Positions 51,319 through 60,369 of a stretch of 64,000 nucleotides of DNA are shown piece after piece (position 1 is the stretch's first letter; each line of letters starts with the position of its first letter). The stretch is from Terriglobales bacterium (GTDB taxonomy: Bacteria > Acidobacteriota > Terriglobia > Terriglobales > Acidobacteriaceae). The notes under the pieces are model-generated. The model saw only the letters and a program-made list of their open reading frames with translations, had not been told where the DNA came from and searched no databases. A program made the translations under genes and the position numbers. The stretch is from NCBI GenBank assembly GCA_025936825.1, contig JAICSO010000002.1, positions 248,001 through 312,000 of the forward strand, written 5' to 3'.

Positions 51319-53253
51319 CTACGCACGTTTCAAAAACAGCGCCCCCAGCGGGGGCAGCGTCAGCGACACGGAATATGGTCTGCCATGCGCCGCAATTTCC
51401 TCCGCCGTCACGCCACCTGCGTTTCCCATTCCACTGCCGGCATAGTCTTTCGCGTCGCTATTCAGCAACTCGCGCCAGAAGCCGCCAAATGGCACTCCGA
51501 TGCGGTACGGCTCGCGCGGCACCGGCGTGAAATTGCAGACGATCAGGATCGTGTCTTCCGGCCGCTTTCCTTTACGCAAGAGCGAGACCACGCTTGCCGC
51601 TGTGTCATTGCAATCCACCCACTCGAATCCTGCCGGATCATTGTCCAACTCATGAAGCGCCGGCTCGTCGCGATAGACGCGATTCAGTTGCTCCACCCAC
51701 TTCTGCACGCCTGAGTGCACCGGATATTGCGTCACGTGCCATTCCAGGCTCATGTCGTGTCCCCATTCGCGCACTTGCCCAAACTCATCACCCATGAACA
51801 ACAGCTTCTTTCCCGGCTGTGAAAACATATATCCATAGAGCAGTCGGAGATTGGCGAACTTCTGCCACTCGTCGCCGGGCATCTTTCCGACAATCGATCC
51901 TTTTCCGTGCACAACCTCGTCGTGCGAAAGCGGCAGGACAAAGTTCTCGCTGAACCCGTAAATCATGCGGAATGTGAGCAGGTTGTGGTGATACCCCCGG
52001 TGGATCGGATCATGTGAGAAATACGAAAGCGTGTCGTGCATCCATCCCATGTCCCACTTCATGCCGAATCCGAGCCCACCGAGATACACCGGCTTGGAAA
52101 CCATAGGCCACGCCGTCGATTCTTCCGCGTAGGTCTGGATGTCGGGATGCTCTTTGTACGCCTCCAGGTTCAGTTGCCGCAGAAACTCGATCGCTTCGAG
52201 GTTCTCACGTCCACCAAACTTGTTCGGAATCCACTCGTGCTCTCGCCGCGAGTAGTCGAGATACAACATCGACGCGACCGCATCCACCCGCAGGCCATCT
52301 GCGTGGTATTTGTCGAGCCAGAACATCGCGCTCGACAGCAGAAAGCTCCGCACTTCGTTGCGTCCGTAGTTGTAGATATATGTGTTCCAATCAGGGTGAA
52401 ATCCCAGCCGCCAATCCGCATGCTCGAACAAATGCGTGCCGTCAAAATAGGCCAGTCCATGCGCGTCAGAAGGGAAGTGCGACGGTACCCAATCGAGAAT
52501 CACGCCAATCCCGCGCTGATGCAGGTAATTCACGAAGTACATGAAATCCTGAGGACTGCCGTAACGTGATGTCGGCGCAAAGTATCCGGTCGTCTGATAT
52601 CCCCAGGAAGCGAAAAACGGATGCTCCATGATCGGCAGCAATTCGACATGCGTAAAGCCCATGCGGTGCACATACTCCGCCAGCTTGGGCGCGATCTCGC
52701 GATAAGTCAGGCAGCGATTGTGTTCTTCCGGAACGCGCATCCATGAGCCGAGGTGGACTTCATAGATTGAAATGGGCGAGTGCAAGGACTGCCGCCCGCC
52801 GCGTACCTTCATCCACTCTGCATCGCCCCAGTTGTAGTCAAGGTCCCATACCACCGAGGCGGTGCGGGGCGGCTTCTCGTGATAGACGCCGAACGGGTCC
52901 GCCTTGTCGGCAACGTGCCCGTGGTGATGTGAAGCGATGTGATACTTGTAGATCGCTCCTTTCCCGACGCGGGGAATGAAGCCTTCCCAGATTCCCGAAC
53001 TCCCGCGCGGGTGCAGATCGTGTGACCTCGGATTCCAGTCATTGAAATTGCCAATCACATGGACCGAGCGCGCATTCGGTGCCCAAACGCTGAATACCGT
53101 TCCGGTCTCGCCCTCATGAGTGGCCGGATGTGCACCAAGCTGGTTGTAGGCGCGGTAATTCCGGCCTTCATTAAACAAATAGAGGTCGTCTTTCGAGAGC
53201 AGGCTCACATCGTGGCGCGCAGCATCAGAGATTAGGGTTGTGCTCTTGGTCAT
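51319..53253 (-). CDS. glgB: 1,4-alpha-glucan branching enzyme
   Basis: A 644-residue GH13_9 enzyme that makes alpha-1,6 branches in glycogen. A CBM48 N-domain ([22 protein letters not shown]) is followed by the (beta/alpha)8 domain. Its conserved regions are [22 protein letters not shown], the nucleophile Asp in [12 protein letters not shown], the acid Glu in [10 protein letters not shown] and the Asp in [12 protein letters not shown]. The C-terminal all-beta domain ends [12 protein letters not shown] chose the ATG at 53253; a TTG at 53286 adds 11 residues. It is divergent from a GH57 gene, which suggests joint control of alpha-glucan metabolism. Confidence 0.95.
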   Translation of the reverse strand: MTKSTTLISDAARHDVSLLSKDDLYLFNEGRNYRAYNQLGAHPATHEGETGTVFSVWAPNARSVHVIGNFNDWNPRSHDLHPRGSSGIWEGFIPRVGKGAIYKYHIASHHHGHVADKADPFGVYHEKPPRTASVVWDLDYNWGDAEWMKVRGGRQSLHSPISIYEVHLGSWMRVPEEHNRCLTYREIAPKLAEYVHRMGFTHVELLPIMEHPFFASWGYQTTGYFAPTSRYGSPQDFMYFVNYLHQRGIGVILDWVPSHFPSDAHGLAYFDGTHLFEHADWRLGFHPDWNTYIYNYGRNEVRSFLLSSAMFWLDKYHADGLRVDAVASMLYLDYSRREHEWIPNKFGGRENLEAIEFLRQLNLEAYKEHPDIQTYAEESTAWPMVSKPVYLGGLGFGMKWDMGWMHDTLSYFSHDPIHRGYHHNLLTFRMIYGFSENFVLPLSHDEVVHGKGSIVGKMPGDEWQKFANLRLLYGYMFSQPGKKLLFMGDEFGQVREWGHDMSLEWHVTQYPVHSGVQKWVEQLNRVYRDEPALHELDNDPAGFEWVDCNDTAASVVSLLRKGKRPEDTILIVCNFTPVPREPYRIGVPFGGFWRELLNSDAKDYAGSGMGNAGGVTAEEIAAHGRPYSVSLTLPPLGALFLKRA

Positions 53254-53288
53254 CGCAGTCGTGGAGTCCGTTCTTTTATTACCCAATT

Positions 53289-53383
53289 TGAAATGTCAGA
53301 TTTTAGATTGCAGATTTCAGATTTGCGTCCATTCGGCGCGCCGCAATTCAATCTGCAATCTGAAATCTTCAATCTGGAATTGC
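53289..53383. repeat. Inverted repeat of CAGATTT/ATCTGAAATCTTCA words (copy 1)
   Basis: The left arm 53297-53325 carries CAGATTTTAGATTGCAGATT words. The right arm 53349-53376 carries CAATCTGCAATCTGAAATCT words, complementary in pattern. The centre contains GGCGCGCC. It occupies the shared upstream region of divergent glgB and GH57, so it may overlap their promoters. The related copy is at 60691-60828. Confidence 0.82.
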
Positions 53384-53431
53384 ACATGCTAGACTGCTAA
53401 AAGTCTCATTGTAATCAGGATTCCGCCGCCC

Positions 53432-55657
53432 ATGCCTGTTTTGCGTGTCGTCATCCTCTGGCATCAACATCAGCCTTTCTATAAAGACCTGGTCACGGGT
53501 GAGTACCGTCTGCCATGGGTGCGGTTGCATGCCTTGAAAGACTACTACGGAATGGTCAAACTGCTGGACGAGTTCCCCGACGTCCACCAGACGTTCAACC
53601 TTGTCCCATCGCTGATCACGCAAATTCAGGATTACGAGAGCGGTTCGACACACGACCCTTTTTTCCGCGTTGCCTCCAAACCTGCACGCGATTTGAGCCT
53701 GGAAGAGCGTCGGTTCGCGCTGCAGTATTTGTTCCAGGCCAATCCCGTTCACCTGATCGGCCGCTACCCGCGTTATGCCGAGCTCTGGGACCGCTTTCAG
53801 AGTGTCGGCTCGAATCCTGATCGCGCCGACAAATTCTTTCAGCGCCAGGATTACACCGACCTTCAGGTTCTCTCGCAGCTCGCATGGTTCGATGAATTCT
53901 TCCTGCAGGAACCCGAAATCGCGGAATTGGTTCGCAAGGGCCGCAACTACTCGCTTGAAGATCAGAATTTTGTCGTTCGGCAGCAAATTGATCTGATCAA
54001 ACGAGTGCTTCCGGCGCACGCCAAAGCAGCGAAAGAGGGAAGAATTGAGCTCTCCACGTCGCCGTTTTATCATCCGATTTTGCCGCTGGTGTGCGACACG
54101 AATCAGGGCGCGGTTTCTACGCCCGGCTTGCCGCTGCCGCAGAACCGCTTTCGCCATCCTGAAGACGCGCGCGAGCAGTTGCAACGCGGCCTCGATCTTC
54201 ACGAAAATGTTTTTGGGGTTCGCCCGCAAGGTGTCTGGCCGTCCGAAGGCAGTGTCTCCGAGGAGGTGCTCGGCATTGCCGCTGGCCTCGGCGTGAACTG
54301 GATGGCAACCGACGAAGGCGTGCTCGCGCGCACTCTCGGCATGTCGTTTATGCGCGACGGGCGCGGCCGCGTCCCCGATGTTTCTGCCGGAAAGCTCTAC
54401 AACATTCATCGCTTCGAGAGCAATCAAACGCACATGCACCTCCTCTTCCGCGATCACGCGCTCTCCGATCTGATCGGTTTCGTCTATTCCGGAATGACTG
54501 CACGGGATGCTGCCGCTCACCTCATGCAAAACATCAAGGATGCCGCGCAACCAATAATGAGCACGGGGATTGATGCTGTTGTCCCTGTCATCCTCGACGG
54601 CGAAAATGCCTGGGAATACTATCCCGAATCCGGGCGCGAATTCCTCCGTTACTTTTACGATATGCTGCAGAACGACCATTCGGTCGAGGCAGTCACAGTC
54701 TCCGAAGCGATTGCCCGGCACAAGAATTTCAACGTGCTGCATTCGCTTACTCCCGGCTCCTGGATTCATGCCAACTTCAATGTTTGGATCGGCGCGCCCG
54801 AAGATAACCGTTCTTGGGATTACCTTTACCATGCGCGCAACTTCTATGCGCAGGCCTCGTCCGGATGTTCCGAGGAGCAGCGCAAACTCGCGAAAGAAGA
54901 ACTATTCATTGCTGAGGGTAGCGACTGGAACTGGTGGTACGGTCCTGAGCATCACTCCGCGAACGACCGCGACTTCGACGAGCTTTATCGCAAGCACCTG
55001 TCGAATGTGTATCAGGCCTTGGGCGCCACCCCGCCCGACTATCTTGCTCAGCCCATCATCAGCGGGACAGTTCAGCCTCTATTCACGCCGCAAACCAACT
55101 ACATCCATCCTCGGATTTCCGGCGACATGATTCGTTACTTCGAGTGGATGGGTGCGGCCCACTACACCGCCGATCGCCGCCAAGGGGCCATGCACGGCAA
55201 AGTTTTTCTGATGGACTCGATCTATGCGGGCATCGATGACAAGAATATTTATGGCCGGCTCGATTTCACCGCAGGCATTCCCGAAGGTGATTTCGAAGTT
55301 GTCGTGACCCTCGAGTCCTGGCCGGAACGCGCCGTGCGTCCTCGGCGATCAATTCGACTCTCGGCAGAAGTTGTAGATAGGGAACTCTCGGCCCCCCGCA
55401 TTTCCGATAACGGTGACACGCTGCCAAGCGACGGCGTTCGCGCGGTGCTGTCTAAGAACTTCGAGTTCAAAGTGCCGCTGTCTCTGCTCTATGCGACACC
55501 GGTGGAATCTGCCTGGCCATCCGATGAGGCGGCCACCAAAATTCGCCTCCGCTTCAGCATCTGGCAAAACCGGCTCCCCGCTGACGCCCTTCCCGTCGAA
55601 GGCTGGCTGGACTTGCGACTCCTGCCCGAGATGGAGTTGATGGCCTTGGCCCACTAA
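53432..55657 (+). CDS. Glycoside hydrolase family 57 protein
   Basis: A 741-residue GH57 enzyme (alpha-amylase, 4-alpha-glucanotransferase or amylopullulanase type). Conserved regions visible in order are VILWHQHQPFY (region 1, HQP), NLVPSLITQI, the nucleophile region GVWPSEGSVSEEVL (region 3, Glu), and the acid in VPVILDGENAWEYYP (region 4, Asp). The C-terminal beta-rich domain (FEVVVTLESWPERAVRPRRSIRL) follows. There is no signal peptide, so it acts on cytoplasmic glucans such as glycogen. It is divergent from glgB. The ATG at 53432 has no strong ribosome binding site. A perfect stem-loop follows the stop. Confidence 0.93.
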   Translation: MPVLRVVILWHQHQPFYKDLVTGEYRLPWVRLHALKDYYGMVKLLDEFPDVHQTFNLVPSLITQIQDYESGSTHDPFFRVASKPARDLSLEERRFALQYLFQANPVHLIGRYPRYAELWDRFQSVGSNPDRADKFFQRQDYTDLQVLSQLAWFDEFFLQEPEIAELVRKGRNYSLEDQNFVVRQQIDLIKRVLPAHAKAAKEGRIELSTSPFYHPILPLVCDTNQGAVSTPGLPLPQNRFRHPEDAREQLQRGLDLHENVFGVRPQGVWPSEGSVSEEVLGIAAGLGVNWMATDEGVLARTLGMSFMRDGRGRVPDVSAGKLYNIHRFESNQTHMHLLFRDHALSDLIGFVYSGMTARDAAAHLMQNIKDAAQPIMSTGIDAVVPVILDGENAWEYYPESGREFLRYFYDMLQNDHSVEAVTVSEAIARHKNFNVLHSLTPGSWIHANFNVWIGAPEDNRSWDYLYHARNFYAQASSGCSEEQRKLAKEELFIAEGSDWNWWYGPEHHSANDRDFDELYRKHLSNVYQALGATPPDYLAQPIISGTVQPLFTPQTNYIHPRISGDMIRYFEWMGAAHYTADRRQGAMHGKVFLMDSIYAGIDDKNIYGRLDFTAGIPEGDFEVVVTLESWPERAVRPRRSIRLSAEVVDRELSAPRISDNGDTLPSDGVRAVLSKNFEFKVPLSLLYATPVESAWPSDEAATKIRLRFSIWQNRLPADALPVEGWLDLRLLPEMELMALAH

Positions 55658-55660
55658 ATT

Positions 55661-55686
55661 GTGTGGGGCGGACAGTCCTGTCCGCC
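55661..55686. terminator. Stem-loop GGCGGACAG/CTGTCCGCC after GH57 gene
   Basis: A perfect 9-bp stem (loop TC) begins nine bases after the GH57 stop, preceded by GTGTGGG and followed by AAGAG. It sits between two convergent genes and could end either transcript, though no T-run follows. Lead and stem type match 10136-10160. Confidence 0.55.
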
Positions 55687-55719
55687 AAGAGAGTTCCGGT
55701 GCCAGATGTAGGAGATGAC

Positions 55720-56232
55720 CTACGCAGGTGGCTTCGTCACGAGTTGCTTGACTGCCGTCAGCACTTCTTCCACGGGGGCCCGGTCCAGTTGGTTCTCTCC
55801 ACGATAGATGTATCGCACCACTCCCGACCAATCGATCACTAGCGTCGCAGGGTGCGCGATGCGAATGGCATCATGCCCAAACGAATGGTACAGCCCATAC
55901 GCCTTCGTGACCGCACGATCCTCATCCAACAAGAAGGGAAATGTGCTCGGATGAGCCCGCAGATACTTCTCCGGCTTCCAGATCCCATGCCGTTTCTCGG
56001 CGGCGATGTACGCCAAGCCCACGCCTAATCTTTCGAGTTCTTGCGCATACGGCTCCAACTGAGCCAGCCGTTCCCGGCAGTTCGGTCACCACGTGCCGCG
56101 CAGGAACTCAAGAATCAATGGTCCGCGCGCGAGCAGGTCCGCAAGCAGGAAATTGCCTTCGCGGTTCGCAGCCAACAGCGTGAACGACGGTGCTTTGGAT
56201 TCGACATCGAGAGTCTCTGTTTTCCCCTGCAT
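55720..56232 (-). CDS. Peroxiredoxin-like protein with in-frame TGA at the active-site Cys (probable selenoprotein)
   Basis: Reading TGA 56088-56086 as selenocysteine gives one 170-residue AhpC/TSA-like (peroxiredoxin/thioredoxin fold) protein. It starts MQGKTETLDVESKAPSFTLL at ATG 56232 and has PLILEFLRGTW-U-PNCRERLAQLEPYAQELE, with U at residue 49. The usual family motif is R-G-x-W-C-P-x-C, so TGA replaces exactly the first catalytic Cys; the second Cys (residue 52) is kept. Downstream similarity is complete: VGLAYIAAEKRHG, HPSTFPFLLDEDRAVTKAYGLYH, TLVIDWSGVVRYIYRGENQLDRAP. A stem-loop starts 20 bases after the TGA. The start overlaps the upstream stop by one base (TAATG). It probably reduces peroxides. 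A nonsense mutation of TGC/TGT is the alternative. Confidence 0.8.
56050..56070 (-). promoter_or_regulatory. Candidate bacterial SECIS stem-loop
   Basis: In the mRNA sense a 5-bp stem GGCUC/GAGCC with loop AGUUG lies at 56065-56051. Its loop begins 25 bases after the UGA and has G in its second position. An alternative 5-bp stem CGGCU/AGCCG spans 56070-56050. Bacterial SECIS elements sit inside the coding region within about 16-37 bases of UGA with a G near the loop start, which this fits. The outer stem is short, so folding should be tested. Confidence 0.45.
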
Positions 56233-57494
56233 TATGACGCGGCGCTCTCCTCAGACGACCGACCTTCCTCGTGGCTGGCCTTCGACAGTTTTCTCAATGA
56301 CAGATGCTCCCGATGCGCAAACGTCAGCCCCACAGGAATGCACGACATGAACGTCACTAGCCAAAGCAGAATTCCGCAGCTCAAGGCCAGTTCCGGAGGG
56401 ATGCCATATACCACTTGCAGCGCGCTGATCACCGCCAGTTGGCTTCCGCCTCCTACCGCGGGCAACTGTACGACAGATCCCACCATGCTGAAACCCATCA
56501 ATAAGAGGACATGAGGCAGATCGAGGCTGGAAAGGTGCGGGCGATCTCCCACTTTTTTTACCCGCTTGTTCTGCCGATACAGCCAGAGATCGCCTTTGTA
56601 CTGCTTCAAAGAGTAGTTCTTTGCCTCTAGCGCGGCCTGGAGGTTGGCGATATTTTCGTTGGTGAGAGGTTGCCCCGCAATTTCGGGCAAGCCTGAAACA
56701 CTGGCGGTCTCGACATCCACGGAGAGTTGCTGCTCTGCCTGCGCCTGCTCCGGCGGATACGAGTGCGCAACCTCGCGATACGCCAAAGCGATCATGAACC
56801 ACATCAGCAGCGAGATCCCGATCAACTTCAGCAGGGCTTTCCCGCTGGCTACTGTGTTCAAGCCATCGCCGAACGCACGAATTTTTTGATCGACTGCATG
56901 CGCCAGGCGTTTCGAAAATCGTGCAGTCAGATTGTGAAAGAACACCGCGACATCGTGCTGCCGCTTTCGCACCAGCACCGCCATGAACGCTGCGAATGCG
57001 ACCACTCCGCAGAGCACCAGTGCGGCAATCTTAAACTTGTGCAAGTAGGGATTGGCACGGATCACCGTCGAGAAAAACACGTCCACAGTCATCAACACTG
57101 TGAAGGCGCCGATGTCGAAAATGCGCTCCACCGTCCACACGCCGATCTGCGATGCGACGGAAAGATTCTCGCGCCTGGCTATTAGATACGGTCGAATGAA
57201 CTCACCCGGACGTCCCAGCAGGGCCAGTCCGGTAAAGCCCACGAAGGTAGGGGACACGAGGTACGAAGTTCGGCTCTTGCACACCGGCTCGAGAAAGACC
57301 TTCCACCGCCAGGCCCGCAACACATATGTCACGTAGATGAGAGCAATCGCGGCCGCAATACGCAGGGGAGAAACGTGACTCGCGGTACGAAACCGTGCCC
57401 AATCAAAGCTACGCCAGTGCTGCACCTGGAAATAGACCAGCACCCCCAGAATCACCACCACGACTGCAGTCGTCACAATCTGCTTTTTGTTCAT
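56232..57494 (-). CDS. Lysylphosphatidylglycerol synthase TM-region family protein (UPF0104)
   Basis: A 420-residue membrane protein with about eight helices of the LPG_synthase_TM/AglD2 family. Conserved parts are IYVTYVLRAWRWKVFL, GFTGLALLGRPGEFIRPYLIARREN (the R-P-G-E-x-x-R-P signature), WTVERIFDIGAFTVL, and the late helix GSVVQLPAVGGGSQLAVISALQVVYGIP. A soluble loop of about 90 residues (roughly 230-320) is inserted between helices. Family members move lipids or are parts of MprF; a stand-alone member like this is probably a lipid flippase or transporter. It is coupled (TAATG) to the peroxiredoxin-like gene. Confidence 0.87.
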   Translation of the reverse strand: MNKKQIVTTAVVVVILGVLVYFQVQHWRSFDWARFRTASHVSPLRIAAAIALIYVTYVLRAWRWKVFLEPVCKSRTSYLVSPTFVGFTGLALLGRPGEFIRPYLIARRENLSVASQIGVWTVERIFDIGAFTVLMTVDVFFSTVIRANPYLHKFKIAALVLCGVVAFAAFMAVLVRKRQHDVAVFFHNLTARFSKRLAHAVDQKIRAFGDGLNTVASGKALLKLIGISLLMWFMIALAYREVAHSYPPEQAQAEQQLSVDVETASVSGLPEIAGQPLTNENIANLQAALEAKNYSLKQYKGDLWLYRQNKRVKKVGDRPHLSSLDLPHVLLLMGFSMVGSVVQLPAVGGGSQLAVISALQVVYGIPPELALSCGILLWLVTFMSCIPVGLTFAHREHLSLRKLSKASHEEGRSSEESAAS

Positions 57495-57550
57495 GAACGA
57501 TGGTTGACGCGCTGTACGAGTTTACCGGAGCAGCATGGTTTTGGTGAGTC

Positions 57551-58402
57551 TTAGCGTGACGCGGTCTCCGGCCCTTTCGGAATTGACGCTGCCGCCGGAG
57601 TTCCGTGAGCCGCCGTGGTCCGTGAATTCGAAGCCCGTCGCGCTGTCGTCGTCGCACCTGAGGCTGTGGACTTCTGCGCAGCCTTCGGCTTGGTGGATCC
57701 CGCCTTCTTCGCCAACGCGGGGTTCTCCGCAATCTTCTGCCGATTGAAATCCTTAATGATTCTGGAAATGTATGCCTGCGTTTCGTAGTACGGCGGTATA
57801 CCGTGATACTGGTCCACGCGCTTCGGGCCTGCGTTGTACGCAGCCAGCGCCTTGTTAACGTCGAAGTTATATTTCACCAGCAGGTCGCGAAGATATTTGG
57901 TTCCGCCCTCAACATTCGACTTGGGATCGAAGGGATTCGTAATGCCCATCTCGGAAGCTGTTCCCGGCATCAGTTGCATTAGCCCCAGTGCACCCTTTCG
58001 CGAAACCGCATTTTGATGGAATCCGCTCTCCGCCTTGATTACGCTGCGTATGAAGTCGGGGTCGATCTGGTTGCGCACTCCAGCGCCACTTACGAGCTGA
58101 TTCAGTCCCTCTTGAGTAAGAGCCTCCTGACGCTGTGGATTTACCACGGCGGCGCGCTGAACATTCGGAGGCACGACCTTTGGAGGCGGCGCAGTGTCCT
58201 TCTCGTAGTGGTCAATTTGATCGGTAGGGATTTCGATATATCCGTCTTTGGTCGGCCCTAGATATAGCCGGGTCACGGTACCAAGGATTTCCTTGCGCTC
58301 GTGCGGAATCGAATTGCCGTTGCGGAGCACGGCTAAGTCGGCTGCAGCACTCATGCTGCAACCCGACAGGATCAACGCGAAAATGATCGAAAATGATTTC
58401 AC
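57551..58402 (-). CDS. Lytic transglycosylase (SLT domain), lipoprotein or exported
   Basis: About 283 residues from GTG 58402. The signal SFSIIFALILSGCSM ends in a lipobox (L-S-G-C). A short N-terminal beta part (LGTVTRLYLGPTKDGYIEIP) is followed by the SLT domain (about 105-220): IDPDFIRSVIKAESGFHQNAVSRKGALGLMQLMPGTA with the catalytic Glu in AESGF, then YLRDLLVKYNFDVNKALAAYNAGPKRVDQYHGIPPYYETQAYI. A Ser/Thr/Ala-rich low-complexity tail ends the protein. It cleaves peptidoglycan glycan strands. A longer frame to 58486 overlaps the HAD gene and lacks signal-like sequence. Confidence 0.9.
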   Translation of the reverse strand: MKSFSIIFALILSGCSMSAAADLAVLRNGNSIPHERKEILGTVTRLYLGPTKDGYIEIPTDQIDHYEKDTAPPPKVVPPNVQRAAVVNPQRQEALTQEGLNQLVSGAGVRNQIDPDFIRSVIKAESGFHQNAVSRKGALGLMQLMPGTASEMGITNPFDPKSNVEGGTKYLRDLLVKYNFDVNKALAAYNAGPKRVDQYHGIPPYYETQAYISRIIKDFNRQKIAENPALAKKAGSTKPKAAQKSTASGATTTARRASNSRTTAAHGTPAAASIPKGPETASR

Positions 58403-58433
58403 CGAAACAGAACTACTGAATCCAAATGCGCAC

Positions 58434-59330
58434 TCAAGGGTTCCCCACTTCCGAGGGTGCCCCATTTCTCGCGTTCTTTGCGACAAGTGGGGCTTCTTTC
58501 AAAACCTGTTCCACCGCCGCTGCCACACCACACTCATCGCTGGTAAGCGTTACCGGCCACCCACGTGCCTTGAGCTCCTCGCACGCATTTCCCATGATAA
58601 ACGGGTACCCAGCATAGGCAAGCATTTCGGCGTCATTATAGTTATCACCGATGGCCATGACCTGCTCGCGCGGGATGCCTCTCTTGGTTGCCCACCGCTC
58701 CACGGCATGTCCTTTCGAGCAATCTCTGTTCAGCACATCCACAATGGTCAAATCACGCAACGGATATTCCGTGCGAAGCACGGTTACCCTCTTGCTGATC
58801 GCACTAGCATCGAGCGTCGCCAGCGCCTCTTGCATGCGCGCGATCGATCCGCAGAACATGGCCTGCACCGGATCGGTCACCAGCGCCTTCTCCAGCGGCA
58901 CCACGAAATCGATGTACTCGATGTTTTTCTCCAGCCATTTCTGGATGCTCTGAGTGAGTTCATCTATGCGCTCCAGCACCAGCGCGCCTTTGGTTTCTTT
59001 ATCGAAGGTGACCACCATGTTTCCGCGAAAGTCTCGCATAGTAGAGCACAGCTCAAGGCACGTTGCGGCCGGCAGGAGATCGCGATGAAAGTTCTCGCCC
59101 CGCGACGAGCGCGTGACCGCCCCGTTCGAACTGATCAGCCACAAGTCGAATCCCAGCTGAGCCGCCATGGGCATCGCGAACGTATGCCGCCGCCCAGTCA
59201 CCAGGATGACCTCCACCCCGCATTCATGCGCATGCCGCAGGGCGTTAACGTCTTTCTGAGAAACGCGGAATTGGGAGTTCAGCAGGGTGCCGTCAATATC
59301 GACGGCCAGCAGGCGAATAGGAGGCGTCAC
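58434..59330 (-). CDS. HAD-superfamily hydrolase, Cof type
   Basis: A 298-residue phosphatase. Motif I is LLAVDIDGTLLNS (Asp11, Asp13). Motif II is VILVTGRRH. The C2 cap lies between residues 80 and 190. Motif III Lys lies in KGHAVERWATKRGI and motif IV is AIGDNYNDAEMLAYAG. Cof-type enzymes dephosphorylate sugar phosphates, flavin precursors or nucleotides. The gene is 31 bases upstream of the lytic transglycosylase on the same strand, so they may share a transcript. A word repeat fills the upstream divergent region. Confidence 0.92.
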   Translation of the reverse strand: MTPPIRLLAVDIDGTLLNSQFRVSQKDVNALRHAHECGVEVILVTGRRHTFAMPMAAQLGFDLWLISSNGAVTRSSRGENFHRDLLPAATCLELCSTMRDFRGNMVVTFDKETKGALVLERIDELTQSIQKWLEKNIEYIDFVVPLEKALVTDPVQAMFCGSIARMQEALATLDASAISKRVTVLRTEYPLRDLTIVDVLNRDCSKGHAVERWATKRGIPREQVMAIGDNYNDAEMLAYAGYPFIMGNACEELKARGWPVTLTSDECGVAAAVEQVLKEAPLVAKNARNGAPSEVGNP

Positions 59331-59358
59331 TGTGCCGATTCTAGCAGGGGAGGACAGC

Positions 59359-59464
59359 GGCTAGTGGTCAGTGGTCAGTGGTCGAGCTAAGCCCATCCTG
59401 ACTGTAAGAGATCCTCTACTAAGAGCTATCTTCCTAGCCACTAGTCACTAGCCACTAGTCACTG
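59359..59464. repeat. Inverted repeat of AGTGGTC / CACTAGTCACTAGC words
   Basis: The left arm 59359-59384 carries GGCTAGTGGTCAGTGGTCAG and GTC. The right arm 59434-59464 carries CTAGCCACTAGTCACTAGCC, ACTAGTCACTG, near-complementary. A 48-base centre separates them. It lies between divergent HAD and TPR genes. Similar words form a single arm at 60867-60897. Confidence 0.82.
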
Positions 59465-59518
59465 CTTCCGCCCCCCGTCCGATGCTTTCCGTAACTGCCG
59501 TACGGGCCTTTCTTCTGA

Positions 59519-59524
59519 TATAGT
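59519..59524 (+). promoter_or_regulatory. Candidate -10 box (TATAGT), short leader
   Basis: CTGATATAGTTC places TATAGT 12 bases before the ATG at 59537, giving a leader of about six bases. No ribosome binding site is present. The same layout (GATACAGTTC, 12 bases before ATG) occurs at 60905. Confidence 0.4.
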
Positions 59525-59536
59525 TCGCTCAATCGC

Positions 59537-60274
59537 ATGGGCTATCTGTCTCTATTTCTCTACCCCTGGAATTTTGTTCTCCAGGGCATCGCCATCGTCC
59601 ACTTCATCCGGCGACGGCCGGATTGGTATTGGCTCTGGGTCATTCTGATCGGTGGCGGCCTGGGCGCGATTGTGTACATTGCGGTTGAAGTTCTCCCCGA
59701 TTTCGGATTACTCCGCGAGTCAGTCAAAGTCTTCCCCCGTCGCCGCCGCATCCGCGAACTGGAAGCCATCATTCTCGACAACCCCGCACCCGGCAATTAC
59801 GAGGAGCTTGCCGACCTCCTGTTAGAAGAGAAAAAGTATGCCCGTGCCCGCGAATGTTTCAACAAGTCGATTTCAGCGCGCACCGATTTGCCCGATCCGT
59901 TCTATCGGCGAGGCATCTGCGAAATCGAGCTGCAGGATTTTCCGGCTGCCGTCGCTGATCTTGAAAGGGTTGTTAACAAGGACCCCAAGTACGATTTCTA
60001 CCGCGGGTCTGGCCTGCTTGCACATGCGTATGCGAAGACTGGAGATGCCCAGAGAGCCGACGCGCTGTTCCGCCAGACCGTACAGATCTCCACGCTCTCG
60101 GAAACCTATTTGAATTACGCAGAATTCCTGCGCTCCCAAGGCCGCAATGCCGAAGCCCGCGAGTGGACGCAACGCGTCTTGGCCAAAAAACCCACTTTGC
60201 CAAGTTATTTGAGGCGCCGCGAGCGCCCGTGGTTCCGACGTGCGAAGGGCCTTTTGAAACAACTGCCGGTTTAG
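59537..60274 (+). CDS. Membrane-anchored TPR protein
   Basis: A 245-residue protein. Two N-terminal membrane helices (LFLYPWNFVLQGIAIVHFI; WYWLWVILIGGGLGAIVYIAVEV) resemble the phospholipase-D-N/PLDc_N hairpin. They are followed by TPR units to the end: NYEELADLLLEEKKYARARECFNKSI, PFYRRGICEIELQDFPAAVADLERVV, GLLAHAYAKTGDAQRADALFRQTV and YLNYAEFLRSQGRNAEAREWTQRVL. It is probably an inner-membrane scaffold with its repeats in the cytoplasm. It lacks a ribosome binding site and may be nearly leaderless. A second small TPR gene follows. Confidence 0.82.
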   Translation: MGYLSLFLYPWNFVLQGIAIVHFIRRRPDWYWLWVILIGGGLGAIVYIAVEVLPDFGLLRESVKVFPRRRRIRELEAIILDNPAPGNYEELADLLLEEKKYARARECFNKSISARTDLPDPFYRRGICEIELQDFPAAVADLERVVNKDPKYDFYRGSGLLAHAYAKTGDAQRADALFRQTVQISTLSETYLNYAEFLRSQGRNAEAREWTQRVLAKKPTLPSYLRRRERPWFRRAKGLLKQLPV

Positions 60275-60278
60275 ACCA

Positions 60279-60365
60279 AACTTTAGCTTTTAGCCGCTAG
60301 CCCTTAGCTTTTAATCAACCGAGAGACTTTCCCAAGAGCCAACAACCAAGAATCAAGAGCCAAAG
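60279..60365. repeat. Word tracts TTTAGC and CAAGAGCCAA
   Basis: 60279-60314 holds AAACTTTAGCTTTTAGCCGC then TAGCCCTTAGCTTTTAA. 60335-60365 holds AGAGCCAACAACCAAGAATC then AAGAGCCAAAG. They are degenerate tandem words without a clear inverted partner, placed between the two TPR genes. Confidence 0.55.
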
Positions 60366-60369
60366 CGCC

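Noticed and set aside
53369-54832. 487-codon open frame on the minus strand
   Set aside because: Lies antisense to the GH57 gene; composition is a shadow of its codon bias and it has no recognisable domain.
58248-59390. 380-codon plus-strand frame
   Set aside because: Antisense to the HAD hydrolase; no motifs.
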